From assembly GCA_905478855.1 (NCBI GenBank), contig CAJQKF010000101.1, forward strand, positions 1-38,555: 38,555 nucleotides of DNA, read 5' to 3'. Shown here in pieces: positions 6,701-16,148 of this stretch. A model generated the notes under the pieces. The model had not been told where the DNA came from, did no database searches, and was given only the letters and a program-made list of their open reading frames with translations. The DNA is from an uncultured Gammaproteobacteria bacterium (GTDB lineage Bacteria; Pseudomonadota; Gammaproteobacteria; Arenicellales; CAJQKF01). The position numbers were made by a program, and so were the translations under genes. Numbering within the stretch: the stretch's first letter is position 1; every line of letters starts with the position of its first letter.

Positions 6701-8911
6701 TTGTTTCCCGATTCGAATACAGTAGAAGTCCTTTCCATTGCAGTGGCCGCCCCACTTCGACGAGTATTCGACTACCTGCCTATTCCAAATCACCCGTCAC
6801 CACAACCAGGCAGTCGCGTAAAGGTTCCATTTGGGCCAAGCCATCGTTTTGGAGTTGTTATCAGTCATAAGCAGGTCATTGTTGACCAACTAAAACATCG
6901 ACTGAAGCCAATACTTGAATATTTAGATAGCGAGCCGACCTTTGATAATACCCTGCTCTCGCTACTAAACTGGACTGCAGATTATTATCACCATCCGATA
7001 GGAGATGTTTTTCAAAGCGCATTACCCATACGAATGCGAAACGGACTTCCTGTTTTGCCAGCAGCACCCTTCTTTCGGCTCGAGTACTCCATGGACAAAG
7101 CACTTGAAAAAACCCAACCTCGTGCGCTCAAACAACGACTGGTCATTCAGACACTTGCTAGTTTCCAGAACGTCGGACTAAGTCGCGATGAGCTGTACAG
7201 CCGTATTGGTAATGTACGGGACCCTCTATTAAAGTTAGAGGCCACAGGTATCATTAGAAAATTTTTCCCAGAGCAAGAGTTTATTACCCAAACAGGTCCT
7301 AACCTGAACCATCACCAACAAATCGCCGTAGACCGAGTCTCAACGCATTTTGGCCACTATCAGACATTACTACTTCACGGAATAACGGGCAGCGGAAAAA
7401 CCGAGGTATACCTTCACTCCACTCAGGAAGCTCTTAATCGAGGCTGCCAGGTTATGATACTGGTCCCAGAAATTTCCCTTACGCCCCAATTAGTGTTTCG
7501 ATTTCGCCAACGAATAAAGGCATCAATGGTTGTAATGCATTCCGGCTTAAGCGATGGCGAGCGGCAGCGTGCTTGGGATTTAGGATCAAGTGGGAAAGCT
7601 CGGGTAATTCTCGGCACACGCAGCGCTGTATTTTGCAAGCTTCCTAATCTCGGTCTCATCATTATCGATGAAGAACACGATGCGTCATTCAAACAACAGG
7701 AGGGCTTTCACTACAACGCGCGTGACGTCGCTATAAAGCGCGCGTCGATGGAAAACTTTCCCGTTTTACTTGGCTCGGCCACGCCATCAATCGAATCCTG
7801 GTTCAATGCTGACACACACCGATACGAGAAACTCCAACTTCCAGATCGCGCAGGCAATGCGTCGTTGCCAGTTGTACATTTGGTCGACATGACGCGTTGG
7901 CCTAAGCATAGTGGTATCTCACCGACAGTAATTGACGCAATCTCCAAGAGATTGGAACGTGACGAACAAAGTTTGGTTTTTCTCAACCGTCGTGGTTTTG
8001 CTCCTATTGCTATGTGCAGTGCGTGCAGTTGGCAAGCCCGTTGCGATCGGTGCGACGCATTTCTCACTGTGCACAAGAATTCCGGAACAATGATTTGCCA
8101 TCATTGTGGAAGCACGAGAAACTTTAACAACCAATGTGAAGAATGTGCTTCAACTGATATTTTTCTGGCAGGTATTGGCACTCAGCGTGTGGAAGCGTTA
8201 CTACAAGAAAAATTCCCCGAATCAAATGTTATGCGAATCGACAGGGACAACACGACCGCAAAAGGTGAACTCGAACAAAAACTAAATGATGTACGTGAAG
8301 GTAAGGTTGATATTCTAGTGGGCACGCAATTACTGTCTAAGGGACATGATTTTCCAGGAATTACGCTTGTTTGTGTTCTCAATGCGGATCAAGGTATGTT
8401 CAGTATCGACTTTCGCGCCAGTGAACGTCTATTTCAGTCGATTGTTCAAGTTTCCGGCAGAGCCGGCCGCGGATCAAAAGCCGGAGAAGTACTCATACAA
8501 ACAGACTTTGTACAACACCCTTGTATGCAGGCGATTAGGCAACAGGATTATCACGCCTTTGTTGAAACTGAACTCCAAATGCGTAAGCAGGGAGAATTGC
8601 CACCCTTCCGATATCAAGCTTTATTACGCGCTGAATCAGTACATCAACCAGCGGCTTTTGATTTTCTAAATGCCTGGATTAGTGCTGCACAAACCTATCT
8701 TCACAGAGATAACGAGGTCGAAATTATGGATCCGGTTTCTGCACCTATGGAACGTCGTGCAGGAAAATTCAGGGCACAGCTTCTTCTGCAATCGCATCGC
8801 AGAGTTCATCTCAACACGTTAATTCATAAAACGATCAAAGCCATGGAAAAAAATGCTGTCAGCAAACATGTGCGCTGGCGAATAGATGTTGACCCAATCG
8901 ATTTACATTAA
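6701..8911 (+). CDS. priA: Primosomal replication-restart helicase PriA
   Basis: 736 residues (E. coli 732). PriA recognises abandoned forks and D-loops and reloads DnaB. Visible parts are the N-terminal DNA-binding domain (VAAPLRRVFDYLP ... PGSRVKVPFG), Walker A GITGSGKT (227-234), the DEEH box (323-326), helicase motif LNRRGFAP, and zinc-binding cysteine pairs (CSACSWQARCDRCD ... CHHCG ... CEEC). The C-terminal helicase motif QVSGRAGRG is also present. The start is TTG at 6701; no ATG gives a complete N-terminus. It converges with zapE, leaving 22 bp between the stops. Confidence 0.95.
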   Translation: MFPDSNTVEVLSIAVAAPLRRVFDYLPIPNHPSPQPGSRVKVPFGPSHRFGVVISHKQVIVDQLKHRLKPILEYLDSEPTFDNTLLSLLNWTADYYHHPIGDVFQSALPIRMRNGLPVLPAAPFFRLEYSMDKALEKTQPRALKQRLVIQTLASFQNVGLSRDELYSRIGNVRDPLLKLEATGIIRKFFPEQEFITQTGPNLNHHQQIAVDRVSTHFGHYQTLLLHGITGSGKTEVYLHSTQEALNRGCQVMILVPEISLTPQLVFRFRQRIKASMVVMHSGLSDGERQRAWDLGSSGKARVILGTRSAVFCKLPNLGLIIIDEEHDASFKQQEGFHYNARDVAIKRASMENFPVLLGSATPSIESWFNADTHRYEKLQLPDRAGNASLPVVHLVDMTRWPKHSGISPTVIDAISKRLERDEQSLVFLNRRGFAPIAMCSACSWQARCDRCDAFLTVHKNSGTMICHHCGSTRNFNNQCEECASTDIFLAGIGTQRVEALLQEKFPESNVMRIDRDNTTAKGELEQKLNDVREGKVDILVGTQLLSKGHDFPGITLVCVLNADQGMFSIDFRASERLFQSIVQVSGRAGRGSKAGEVLIQTDFVQHPCMQAIRQQDYHAFVETELQMRKQGELPPFRYQALLRAESVHQPAAFDFLNAWISAAQTYLHRDNEVEIMDPVSAPMERRAGKFRAQLLLQSHRRVHLNTLIHKTIKAMEKNAVSKHVRWRIDVDPIDLH

Positions 8912-8933
8912 AGCAACTACTTCGGCTGTCGGG

Positions 8934-10046
8934 CTAGGGGCGATGGGGGGAAGCCATGTATTCGGCACTAGAAAACTCGCGTAAGCGGCTTTCTGTTCGT
9001 TCGAAACTAGCACTCAACCGCACACCACGATAGAGCTCTTCAGGGGATGCTGCTGCTGATAAGATAACATTAACCCTGCGATCATAAAGTTCATCGACCA
9101 ATTCGACAAATCGACGAGCAGGGTCGTCCCCGTCAATTCCTAATATTGGGACATTTGATATCAGTAAAGTATGAAATAGACGTGATAATTCTACATAATC
9201 TGCTTTTGATCGAGGGCCATCGCATAATGCATCAAACTCGAACCAGCAAATTCCATCTGCACTTGAGCGCACAGGAATAAGACGCCCCAATATAGTTAAT
9301 CCTTTCGATGACACTTCACTTTCACCGGAAATCTGATGAAACAAACTGATAAATTGCTTATCCACCTTATTGTCATGGGGACATAAATAGGTTGCAGCGG
9401 ACATTAACGTGCGCAAACGATAATCCGTATTTCCTCCCATGTGATGCGAGCCACAATGCTCCTGCAATAATTTAATAGCCGGCATAAAACTTTCCCGTTG
9501 CAAACCATTTTCGTAGAGTCGGTCAATTGGTGTGTTAGATGTAATAATCAAAACCACGCCGCACGCCAAGAGCTCACGAAACAATCCTGCCAGAACCATT
9601 GCATCGGTTATATCAGTTACAAACAGCTCATCGAAGCAAAGAACACTTTCAGTACCAGCAACTACCTGAGCGACTTTTACTAACGGATCTTGTTCGGACT
9701 TTAAAATGTGAAGTTGGTGATGGACATCCAGCATAAAACGATGAAAATGAACACGTTTTTTATTTTTCACCGGTAAGTTTGTAAAAAATAAGTCCATAAG
9801 AAAGGTTTTTCCCCGTCCAACTCCACCCCACACATACAATCCGGACACTGGTCGCACCGGCAGCAATCCCAATCTGCGTTTTATTCGAGATAGCAGACTT
9901 CCCGAATGTTTACGTCGCGCTACTACCGCTTCCAGCACGGCTTGCAGTTCATTAAGTAATTCAATTTGCGCGTCATCATGCTCAAATCCAGCTGCATTAC
10001 ACTCGATTTCGTATAACGCTCTTAAATCTACTCTATCTTGGCTCAT
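8934..10046 (-). CDS. zapE: Cell-division ATPase ZapE (AFG1/LACE1-like)
   Basis: 370 residues (E. coli ZapE 375). An AAA-type ATPase of the AFG1 family that associates with FtsZ rings in E. coli under stress. Walker A GGVGRGKT is at 74-81, followed by the family's LMDLFF and HFHRFMLDVHHQL. Walker B reads VLCFDELFVTDITDAM, and the sensor region TSNTPIDRLYENGLQR is intact. Its ATG overlaps the yrfG stop by 4 bp, so yrfG and zapE form a two-gene leftward operon. Confidence 0.92.
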   Translation of the reverse strand: MSQDRVDLRALYEIECNAAGFEHDDAQIELLNELQAVLEAVVARRKHSGSLLSRIKRRLGLLPVRPVSGLYVWGGVGRGKTFLMDLFFTNLPVKNKKRVHFHRFMLDVHHQLHILKSEQDPLVKVAQVVAGTESVLCFDELFVTDITDAMVLAGLFRELLACGVVLIITSNTPIDRLYENGLQRESFMPAIKLLQEHCGSHHMGGNTDYRLRTLMSAATYLCPHDNKVDKQFISLFHQISGESEVSSKGLTILGRLIPVRSSADGICWFEFDALCDGPRSKADYVELSRLFHTLLISNVPILGIDGDDPARRFVELVDELYDRRVNVILSAAASPEELYRGVRLSASFERTESRLREFSSAEYMASPHRP

Positions 10047-10720
10047 AAGTTTTTCGAAAACGTTATATTTTCAAAGCCATCCAGGTTGACAAAACTTTCA
10101 TGAAAAACAGCGTCACGAGAGGAATCTGGTTTAACCACATGAAAAATTTGGCCAATACCAAAGTTTCGGGCCGCCTCCAATACTGGAACACTATCATCAA
10201 CAAACACACTTCTCGCTTTACGCAGATCAATTGCTGAAACAACCCTATCCCAGAACTGCGGTGTTTCTTTTGGGGCATTCAACTCATGGGAGCAAACAAC
10301 ATCGTCAAAAAACTCTCCTATACCAGTTTGATCAAACTTTATCTGAATAGTTGATTGATGCGCATTGGTCAGCAGAGATAACCGGCATCCTGACGATCTT
10401 GCCCTACGTAAAAAATGGATAACCCCGTCCCGTATTTTAATTTTATGTTTGGATTTATGTTTCATCGCAACAATATCCAAGCCTGTTTCATCACTCCAGA
10501 ACTCCACACTGTACCAGCGAAGAGACCCCCGAAGCTCAAGCATGCGCTGAAATAGTATATCTTTCGCTACGCTAAGCTCATAACCTTTATGTAGGGCGAA
10601 CTGCTGAGGCACTGTTTCTTGCCAAAAATCATTATCAAACTTTAAATCGAGTAATGTTCCATCCATGTCTAACAGAAAATGATCAAAATGATAGGTATTA
10701 ATATTTATCAATTCGCACAT
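10043..10720 (-). CDS. yrfG: HAD-family nucleotidase YrfG (GMP/IMP nucleotidase)
   Basis: 225 residues (E. coli YrfG 222). A haloacid-dehalogenase phosphatase; E. coli YrfG hydrolyses IMP and GMP. Motif I is LLDMDGTLLDL with the nucleophilic Asp, followed by FDNDFW as in YrfG; motif II is LLTNAH; the motif III region includes APKETPQFW; motif IV is VFVDDSVPVL. It diverges from kdsD across 176 bp. It should not be mistaken for kdsC, which is a cap-less C0-type HAD enzyme and is absent from its usual place downstream of kdsD. Confidence 0.88.
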   Translation of the reverse strand: MCELININTYHFDHFLLDMDGTLLDLKFDNDFWQETVPQQFALHKGYELSVAKDILFQRMLELRGSLRWYSVEFWSDETGLDIVAMKHKSKHKIKIRDGVIHFLRRARSSGCRLSLLTNAHQSTIQIKFDQTGIGEFFDDVVCSHELNAPKETPQFWDRVVSAIDLRKARSVFVDDSVPVLEAARNFGIGQIFHVVKPDSSRDAVFHESFVNLDGFENITFSKNL

Positions 10721-10854
10721 AGTGGCAAATATTTCAAAAATGACGTGTTGGAAGAATAATCGACAGGAGTCTACCTCAGATTAGCGATAGCGAGAACCAA
10801 ACAAATATCCAAATTAATGATTCTTTCACACCTAATAAAAACACCACATCATTT

Positions 10855-10862
10855 GCTATACT
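10855..10862 (+). promoter_or_regulatory. Candidate extended -10 promoter for the kdsD operon
   Basis: TGCTATACT (10855-10863) contains an extended -10 (TG, one base, TATACT) 34 bp before the kdsD ATG. There is no good -35 at 17 bp, which is acceptable for an extended -10 promoter. Inferred only from the motif and position. Confidence 0.4.
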
Positions 10863-10896
10863 CTACTAACTACTTTCCCAGAATATACGGTATTTT

Positions 10897-11865
10897 ATGT
10901 CGGACCAGTTTCAACAAACAGCCCGCGATGTATTGACGATAGAATGCAATGCATTGCGAGATATGGCGGAAAGAATTGATCAATCATTCAGTAAAGCCTG
11001 TCAAATGATTCTTTCCTGCGAAGGACGTGTGGTCGTTGTGGGAATGGGAAAGTCTGGTCATATTGGTGGAAAGATAGCGGCAAGTCTCGCGAGTACAGGT
11101 ACTCCATCATTTTTTGTCCACCCTGGAGAAGCTAGTCACGGCGATCTGGGTATGATTACACCGTCTGATTTAGTTATTGCAATTTCAAACTCGGGGGAAA
11201 CCCCAGAAATTCTGACTATTTTACCCATCGTAAAGCGTATGGAAGTCAGACTTATTGCTTTAACCAGTAAATGCCAATCGAACCTTGGCAAAATTTCCGA
11301 TATTTGCCTCGACGTTGGTGTCGAAAAGGAAGCGTGTCCACACGACCTTGCACCTACAACCAGCACAACAGCTACGCTTGCAATGGGCGATGCATTAGTC
11401 GTCGCAGTTTTACAGGAACGCGGTTTTACACGAAATGATTTTGCACGCTCACATCCCGGCGGAGCACTAGGACGACGATTGCTGTTGTATGTTAAAGATA
11501 TCATGCACAGTGGAGACAAAATACCAATTGTTCAGCAAAACGCCAGTTTAAAAGACGCCCTAATTGAAATGAACGATAAGAGTCTTGGAATGACATGCGT
11601 TGTTGATAGCTCGCAAAAATTAATTGGCATTTTTACTGACGGAGATTTACGAAGGGCATTTGAGACTAACCTAGACTTGAACAATAGCAGTATCAAAAAC
11701 TTCATGTCTGCAGATCCAAAAACAACAACACCCGATACGATGGCAGCTCAACTAATTAAAATTATGCGCGAACATTCCATCAACGGAATCTTTGTGGTAG
11801 ATGAAGAACAACGTGTTAAAGGAGCTCTAAACACACTAGACCTAATCCGCGCCGGCATAGTATGA
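10897..11865 (+). CDS. kdsD: Arabinose-5-phosphate isomerase KdsD
   Basis: 322 residues (E. coli KdsD 328). It converts ribulose 5-phosphate to arabinose 5-phosphate, the first committed step toward KDO for lipopolysaccharide. The SIS domain (about 30-165) shows VVVGMGKSGHIGGKIAASL, HPGEASHGDLGM and ISNSGETPEI; two CBS domains follow (about 200-320: DIMHSGDKIPIV and NFMSADPKTTTP). It heads the plus-strand cluster and its stop overlaps lptC by 4 bp. The usual kdsC gene between kdsD and lptC is not present. Confidence 0.95.
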   Translation: MSDQFQQTARDVLTIECNALRDMAERIDQSFSKACQMILSCEGRVVVVGMGKSGHIGGKIAASLASTGTPSFFVHPGEASHGDLGMITPSDLVIAISNSGETPEILTILPIVKRMEVRLIALTSKCQSNLGKISDICLDVGVEKEACPHDLAPTTSTTATLAMGDALVVAVLQERGFTRNDFARSHPGGALGRRLLLYVKDIMHSGDKIPIVQQNASLKDALIEMNDKSLGMTCVVDSSQKLIGIFTDGDLRRAFETNLDLNNSSIKNFMSADPKTTTPDTMAAQLIKIMREHSINGIFVVDEEQRVKGALNTLDLIRAGIV

Positions 11866-12308
11866 GTTTTCTTGAACGTTTACTAATGTTTCTTGGTTTA
11901 CTTTTTTTAGCGGCGATAACCCTCTGGCTAAATCAGGGTCAGCAGGAACCTATTGAAGCCACAGTTGAGAGCATAGCTAGCGAATCAGACCCAGATTATT
12001 ATATGGAAAATTTCGTTGCCACAGGAATCGATAGTTCAGGTCGACAGTATATAATGGACGCAGTACGTCTTGCCCACTTCCCGCACAATGGTACGTCCCT
12101 TATAGATCAACCACATATCGTTCAATATTCTGATGATGCTGGACCACGACATGTTTACGCCCAATCCGGTTTAATCTCGAAGGACGGAACTGAAGTAACC
12201 TTACGTGGTGAAGTAAAAATTATCGAAACCAAATCAGATGGTAGTGCAGGTCATGTCACAACCACTGATAAAATTCGCATAAAATTAAAAAAGAAACCCG
12301 GCACGTAA
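11862..12308 (+). CDS. lptC: LPS export protein LptC
   Basis: 148 residues, shorter than E. coli LptC (191). One N-terminal membrane anchor (about 4-24) is followed by a periplasmic domain with the family's MENFVATGIDSSGRQYIMDA and the ladder-like strands that accept LPS from LptFG and pass it to LptA. A typical C-terminal strand is LRGEVKIIETKSDG. Overlap with kdsD (ATGA) and position before lptA support the call. Confidence 0.9.
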   Translation: MSFLERLLMFLGLLFLAAITLWLNQGQQEPIEATVESIASESDPDYYMENFVATGIDSSGRQYIMDAVRLAHFPHNGTSLIDQPHIVQYSDDAGPRHVYAQSGLISKDGTEVTLRGEVKIIETKSDGSAGHVTTTDKIRIKLKKKPGT

Positions 12309-12357
12309 TGCAGTTCATTCAGGTTATGGTCATTAATCTTCTGCTAGAATATCACTG

Positions 12358-12960
12358 ATGAAAACTACTCACCTATTTATACTCATAACAGCACTTTTCC
12401 TAACGGGTAACGTGAACGCGCTGGAATCTGATCGCGATCAACCGGCCACAATTGATGCAGACTCTGTAGAAATTGACTTCAGTTCGGGTAAACGAATCTA
12501 CGACGGGAATGTCAAACTACGTCAAGGTACGATTAAACTCGATGCCGATAGACTCGAAGTGTATTTCAAGAATGATCAACTTGAAAAAGCCATCGCGCAA
12601 GGTAATCCGGCCAAATTTCGACAACGACCGGATGGAAAAACCACAGACACAGTGGGACAAGCCGTCTATATTCACATAGATGAGGTAAATAATATTATAA
12701 CCCTCACAAACAAGGCTCAAGTCAACCAAGGTACCTTTGCTGTTAACGGCAAAACTATTGTGTACAATATGGCAACCGATAAAATGAAAGTTATAGGCGA
12801 TAACAAGTCTCCCACTCGTACCACAAAGTCCGCAGAAAAAACCGCCACCACATCTGAATCCGGCACAACAACATCCGCAGCTGCCGCAACAGTTACTAAG
12901 AGTTCTGGTGATAATGAGCGACGCCCTAAAATCACATTAAAACCAAAAAATGCTGAGTAA
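12358..12960 (+). CDS. lptA: LPS periplasmic bridge protein LptA
   Basis: 200 residues (E. coli 185). A signal peptide is visible (MKTTHLFILITALFLTGNVNA, likely cut after A-L-E context near 21). The OstA-type beta-jellyroll carries DQPATIDADSVEIDF and YDGNVKLRQGTIKLDADRLEV, which form the periplasmic LPS bridge between LptC and LptD. The last 50 or so residues are low-complexity Thr/Ser/Ala and Lys-rich (TATTSESGTTTSAAAA), longer than usual and probably disordered. Confidence 0.93.
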   Translation: MKTTHLFILITALFLTGNVNALESDRDQPATIDADSVEIDFSSGKRIYDGNVKLRQGTIKLDADRLEVYFKNDQLEKAIAQGNPAKFRQRPDGKTTDTVGQAVYIHIDEVNNIITLTNKAQVNQGTFAVNGKTIVYNMATDKMKVIGDNKSPTRTTKSAEKTATTSESGTTTSAAAATVTKSSGDNERRPKITLKPKNAE

Positions 12961-13004
12961 GCTCAGCTTACACAAAACAATAATCAAGGCAGTGTAATTA
13001 ACAC

Positions 13005-13730
13005 ATGGCAACTCTGGTTACCCATAATTTAACGAAAGCTTATCGCGGCTTACAAGTTGTAGACGGCGTCGACATTATGATTCGTAATGGCGAAATTGTT
13101 GGGTTGCTAGGCCCTAATGGTGCCGGAAAAACAACCTGCTTTTATATGATCTGTGGACTGATACGACGCGATGGAGGCGAAATTCGCCTCGACCAAAAAG
13201 ATATTGGCGACTTACCCATACATCAACGAGCAAAACTCGGTATAGGGTATTTACCCCAAGAAGCATCAATATTTCGCAAACTTAGTGTTGAAGACAATAT
13301 CATGGCTGTTCTAGAAGCATTGCCAAACCTGAGCCCCCAGCAACGTGCGAATCGGGTTAAAGTTCTTTTGCAAGAATTTGGATTAATGCATAAGCGCAAA
13401 GCATTAGGAATCAGTTTATCAGGAGGCGAACGCCGTCGTGTTGAAATCGCCCGCGCATTATCTTTAACACCCTCTTTTATCTTATTAGACGAGCCATTTG
13501 CTGGTATTGACCCGATTTCAGTAGGCGATATCCAGAAGATCATCTCTTTCTTGAAACAACGTGGAATTGGTGTTTTGATTACCGATCATAATGTTCGTGA
13601 AACACTTGGGATTTGTGACCGTGCCTATATTTTAGCAGAAGGTAAAGTACTCGCTGCAGGTTCTCCGGATGAAATCCTTCGACACAAAGAAGTTCGATCG
13701 ACCTATTTGGGGCAGGAATTTAAGTTATAG
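13005..13730 (+). CDS. lptB: LPS export ABC ATPase LptB
   Basis: 241 residues, exactly the E. coli length. The cytoplasmic ATPase that powers LptFG extraction of LPS. Walker A is GPNGAGKTT, the Q-loop lies in [10 protein letters not shown], the ABC signature is LSGGERRR, Walker B is [13 protein letters not shown], and the H-loop is ITDHNVRE. It lies 44 bp after lptA and 60 bp before rpoN. Confidence 0.96.
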   Translation: MATLVTHNLTKAYRGLQVVDGVDIMIRNGEIVGLLGPNGAGKTTCFYMICGLIRRDGGEIRLDQKDIGDLPIHQRAKLGIGYLPQEASIFRKLSVEDNIMAVLEALPNLSPQQRANRVKVLLQEFGLMHKRKALGISLSGGERRRVEIARALSLTPSFILLDEPFAGIDPISVGDIQKIISFLKQRGIGVLITDHNVRETLGICDRAYILAEGKVLAAGSPDEILRHKEVRSTYLGQEFKL

Positions 13731-13790
13731 TATCAATGGCGTAATTACGTTTGTTCAGATGCTCCATCAGGCGTAGAATATAAGCGTGCG

Positions 13791-15281
13791 ATGAGACAAT
13801 CACTAAACATAAATCTCGGACAAAAGCTGAAGCTAACTCCGCAGCTTCAACATGCTATTCGCTTGCTTCAACTTTCTAGTGTCGAATTATCCGTGGAAAT
13901 CCAGGCGGCATTAGAAACAAACCCTTTTTTAGAACCCATAGAAGAGCAACATCAATATGAAACAAACACGGAACATCCGGATTCAGTAGCACAGGACGAA
14001 TCCCTGCAACCACTTAATTTGCAAGACCTGCAAACAGAAACGTCAAGTTTCAATGAAGACGATAGTTCATTTACCGATAATCCCGGAGATGAACCAAATA
14101 TTAGAGAACAAAGCCAGGACTATTCTTCCTCGCAATCAATATCGGATAGCCAAGATTATTCCAGTTTTCTTGAAAATATTTCGCACACGGATAACCTCAA
14201 CGATAGCTTACGATATCAAATTCGCAACTCACGTGAAAACCCTATAGTTCGAGAAATATGTGAAGTGCTGATTGACAACTTGGATGAGCGAGGCTACCTT
14301 GAACTGACTGAAAGCGAACTAGTTGAACAGTTTGAAGCTATTGAGACGTATGAACAAGAAAATATTGACAATGCAATCTCTCTACTACAGTCACTCGACC
14401 CTCCAGGAATTGGAGCAAGAAATTTACGAGAGTGTCTGCTGATTCAACTGCGGATAAAAAATGACACGGGTAACAAACACCAACACGCGTTGAATATCAT
14501 TCAAAACCACTTTGATTTAATATCCAAACGGGACATCTCTCTCCTTTCGCGACACGCAGACCTTACTCATACTGAAGTGGGAGATGCTCTGCAGGTTCTA
14601 CGCGACCTAAATCCCAGACCCGCATCTGTTATTCACGATTCACCTGCCCAATATATTATCCCCGATTTGATAGTTTCCCGAATAAAGGATAAATGGGAGG
14701 TACGGTTGAATTCTCAGTCCGGAGACCGCATAGAATTAAGTTCAGCAAGCAAAACTTACCTTAATGCAACAGCAAACCAAGAAGATACTTTATACTTCCG
14801 GGAACGCTATCAAGAAGCAAAGTGGCTGCTACAGAGTTTGCAACAACGTCGGAAAACAATTTTAAGAGTGGGGGAAGAAATCGTTAAGCAACAAGAGAAA
14901 TTTCTCGAAAACGGAGAGTCAGCTATGCAACCGCTAACCCTCAAGCAAATCGCTCTAGCGCTCGACCTTCACGAAAGCACGATCTCTCGCACCACCACTC
15001 AAAAGTATATTTCTTCTCCCCAGGGTATTCACGAGCTTAAGTATTTTTTCTCGTCAGCGTTGGAGTCCGCCGAAGGCAGCAGCCACTCGTCAACATCGAT
15101 CCAGTCTAAGATTAAAAAGCTAATAAGCAATGAGCCTGCCGGCAAACCTATAAGCGACCAGAAGCTTGCCGACCATTTTAAAAATGAAGGTATAACTGTT
15201 GCCCGTCGGACGATAGCCAAGTACCGAGAGCAATTGAATATACCCCCATCTAGTCAACGTAAAGTCTTTTTAAAACCATAA
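13791..15281 (+). CDS. rpoN: RNA polymerase sigma-54 factor RpoN
   Basis: 496 residues (E. coli 477). Region I at the N-terminus is QSLNINLGQKLKLTPQLQHA, the part contacted by enhancer-binding activators. An acidic Gln/Ser-rich region II spans about 45-120. The core-binding region carries NLDERGYL and LDPPGIGARNLRECL. The C-terminus has the helix-turn-helix (LALDLHESTISRTT) and the RpoN box with the ARRTIAKYREQLNIP core that reads the -24 element. It directs sigma-54 promoters. Confidence 0.96.
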   Translation: MRQSLNINLGQKLKLTPQLQHAIRLLQLSSVELSVEIQAALETNPFLEPIEEQHQYETNTEHPDSVAQDESLQPLNLQDLQTETSSFNEDDSSFTDNPGDEPNIREQSQDYSSSQSISDSQDYSSFLENISHTDNLNDSLRYQIRNSRENPIVREICEVLIDNLDERGYLELTESELVEQFEAIETYEQENIDNAISLLQSLDPPGIGARNLRECLLIQLRIKNDTGNKHQHALNIIQNHFDLISKRDISLLSRHADLTHTEVGDALQVLRDLNPRPASVIHDSPAQYIIPDLIVSRIKDKWEVRLNSQSGDRIELSSASKTYLNATANQEDTLYFRERYQEAKWLLQSLQQRRKTILRVGEEIVKQQEKFLENGESAMQPLTLKQIALALDLHESTISRTTTQKYISSPQGIHELKYFFSSALESAEGSSHSSTSIQSKIKKLISNEPAGKPISDQKLADHFKNEGITVARRTIAKYREQLNIPPSSQRKVFLKP

Positions 15282-15299
15282 ATGAGTAAAGAGGAATCT

Positions 15300-15617
15300 A
15301 TGCAAATTTCAATAAGTGGCCAACATGTCGACATTACCGATGCAATGCGTACCCATGTAAATGATCGTATGGAAAAAATCGCCCGACACTTTGATCATGT
15401 TACGAATACCCACGTAGTCCTTCAGGTTGAAAAGAATAGGCACAAAGCCGAAGCAAATATATCGGCACGTGGTATTCAAATTCACGCTGCTGCAGAATCA
15501 GATAACATGTACTCCTCGATAGACTCGATGACAGAGAAGCTTGATCGCCAGGTAATTAAGCATAAGGAAAAGCAAACGAATCATCACACTCAACCTATCG
15601 AGCCCGAAGTAGACTAA
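15300..15617 (+). CDS. hpf: Ribosome hibernation promoting factor HPF (short form)
   Basis: A short-form HPF/YfiA protein that binds the 30S subunit and promotes 100S dimers in stationary phase. It matches the family over QISISGQHVDITDAMRTHV and the basic stretch near the middle. An ATG lies right after the rpoN stop at 15282, but ATG 15300 is preferred. It is preceded by AGAGGA (15290-15295) and gives the normal MQISI start and 105 residues; E. coli HPF has 95. It is coupled to rpoN as in most Gammaproteobacteria. Confidence 0.93.
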   Translation: MQISISGQHVDITDAMRTHVNDRMEKIARHFDHVTNTHVVLQVEKNRHKAEANISARGIQIHAAAESDNMYSSIDSMTEKLDRQVIKHKEKQTNHHTQPIEPEVD

Positions 15618-15620
15618 ACT

Positions 15621-16121
15621 ATGCAGGTTTCACCAACAATGAGCGATGACATCCAACACAATGCCACAGGATTCTTGTCTGGGTTCATCGCTCGCGAGCG
15701 TATCGACGTCGACGTCGAAGTATCCAGCAAGAAGAGACTCCTAGAAGAAGTTGCCGATCTACTAACCGTGCACACAGACAACCTAAATCGGGATACTGTC
15801 TTTCAGATTTTAAACGAACGAGAACGTTTGGGAAGCACTGGAATTGGGAGTGGGATTGCTATTCCCCATGGCAGGATTGAAGGAATAGAACAACCCATCA
15901 TTTGCGCTATGCGACTAAGTGAAAGTCTCAATTTTGATTCTATCGACGATAAACCCGTTGTGCTGGTAATTGGACTACTAGTACCGGCTGACGCCGATCA
16001 GACTCACCTGAAAATTCTCGCCCGACTTGCGGGAGCATTTCGTGACGACGAAATATTAGCAACATTGAAAACATGTAAAGATAGCAGCCAACTTTTAGAC
16101 GTGCTTCATGGGTTGCAATAA
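15621..16121 (+). CDS. ptsN: PTS nitrogen regulatory EIIA-Ntr (PtsN)
   Basis: 166 residues (E. coli 163). Accepts phosphate from NPr on a histidine and regulates potassium uptake and other targets rather than sugar transport. The active-site motif GIGSGIAIPHGR puts the phosphorylated His at 83. A second start, ATG 15639, would remove six residues and cannot be excluded. It begins 3 bp after hpf. Confidence 0.95.
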   Translation: MQVSPTMSDDIQHNATGFLSGFIARERIDVDVEVSSKKRLLEEVADLLTVHTDNLNRDTVFQILNERERLGSTGIGSGIAIPHGRIEGIEQPIICAMRLSESLNFDSIDDKPVVLVIGLLVPADADQTHLKILARLAGAFRDDEILATLKTCKDSSQLLDVLHGLQ

Positions 16122-16148
16122 TAGCAATCCATCGTTGACTCTCAACAT

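Noticed and set aside
10043..10720. yrfG-like gene as relocated kdsC
   Set aside because: It has the capped HAD layout and sequence of YrfG (FDNDFW after motif I), unlike cap-less KdsC.
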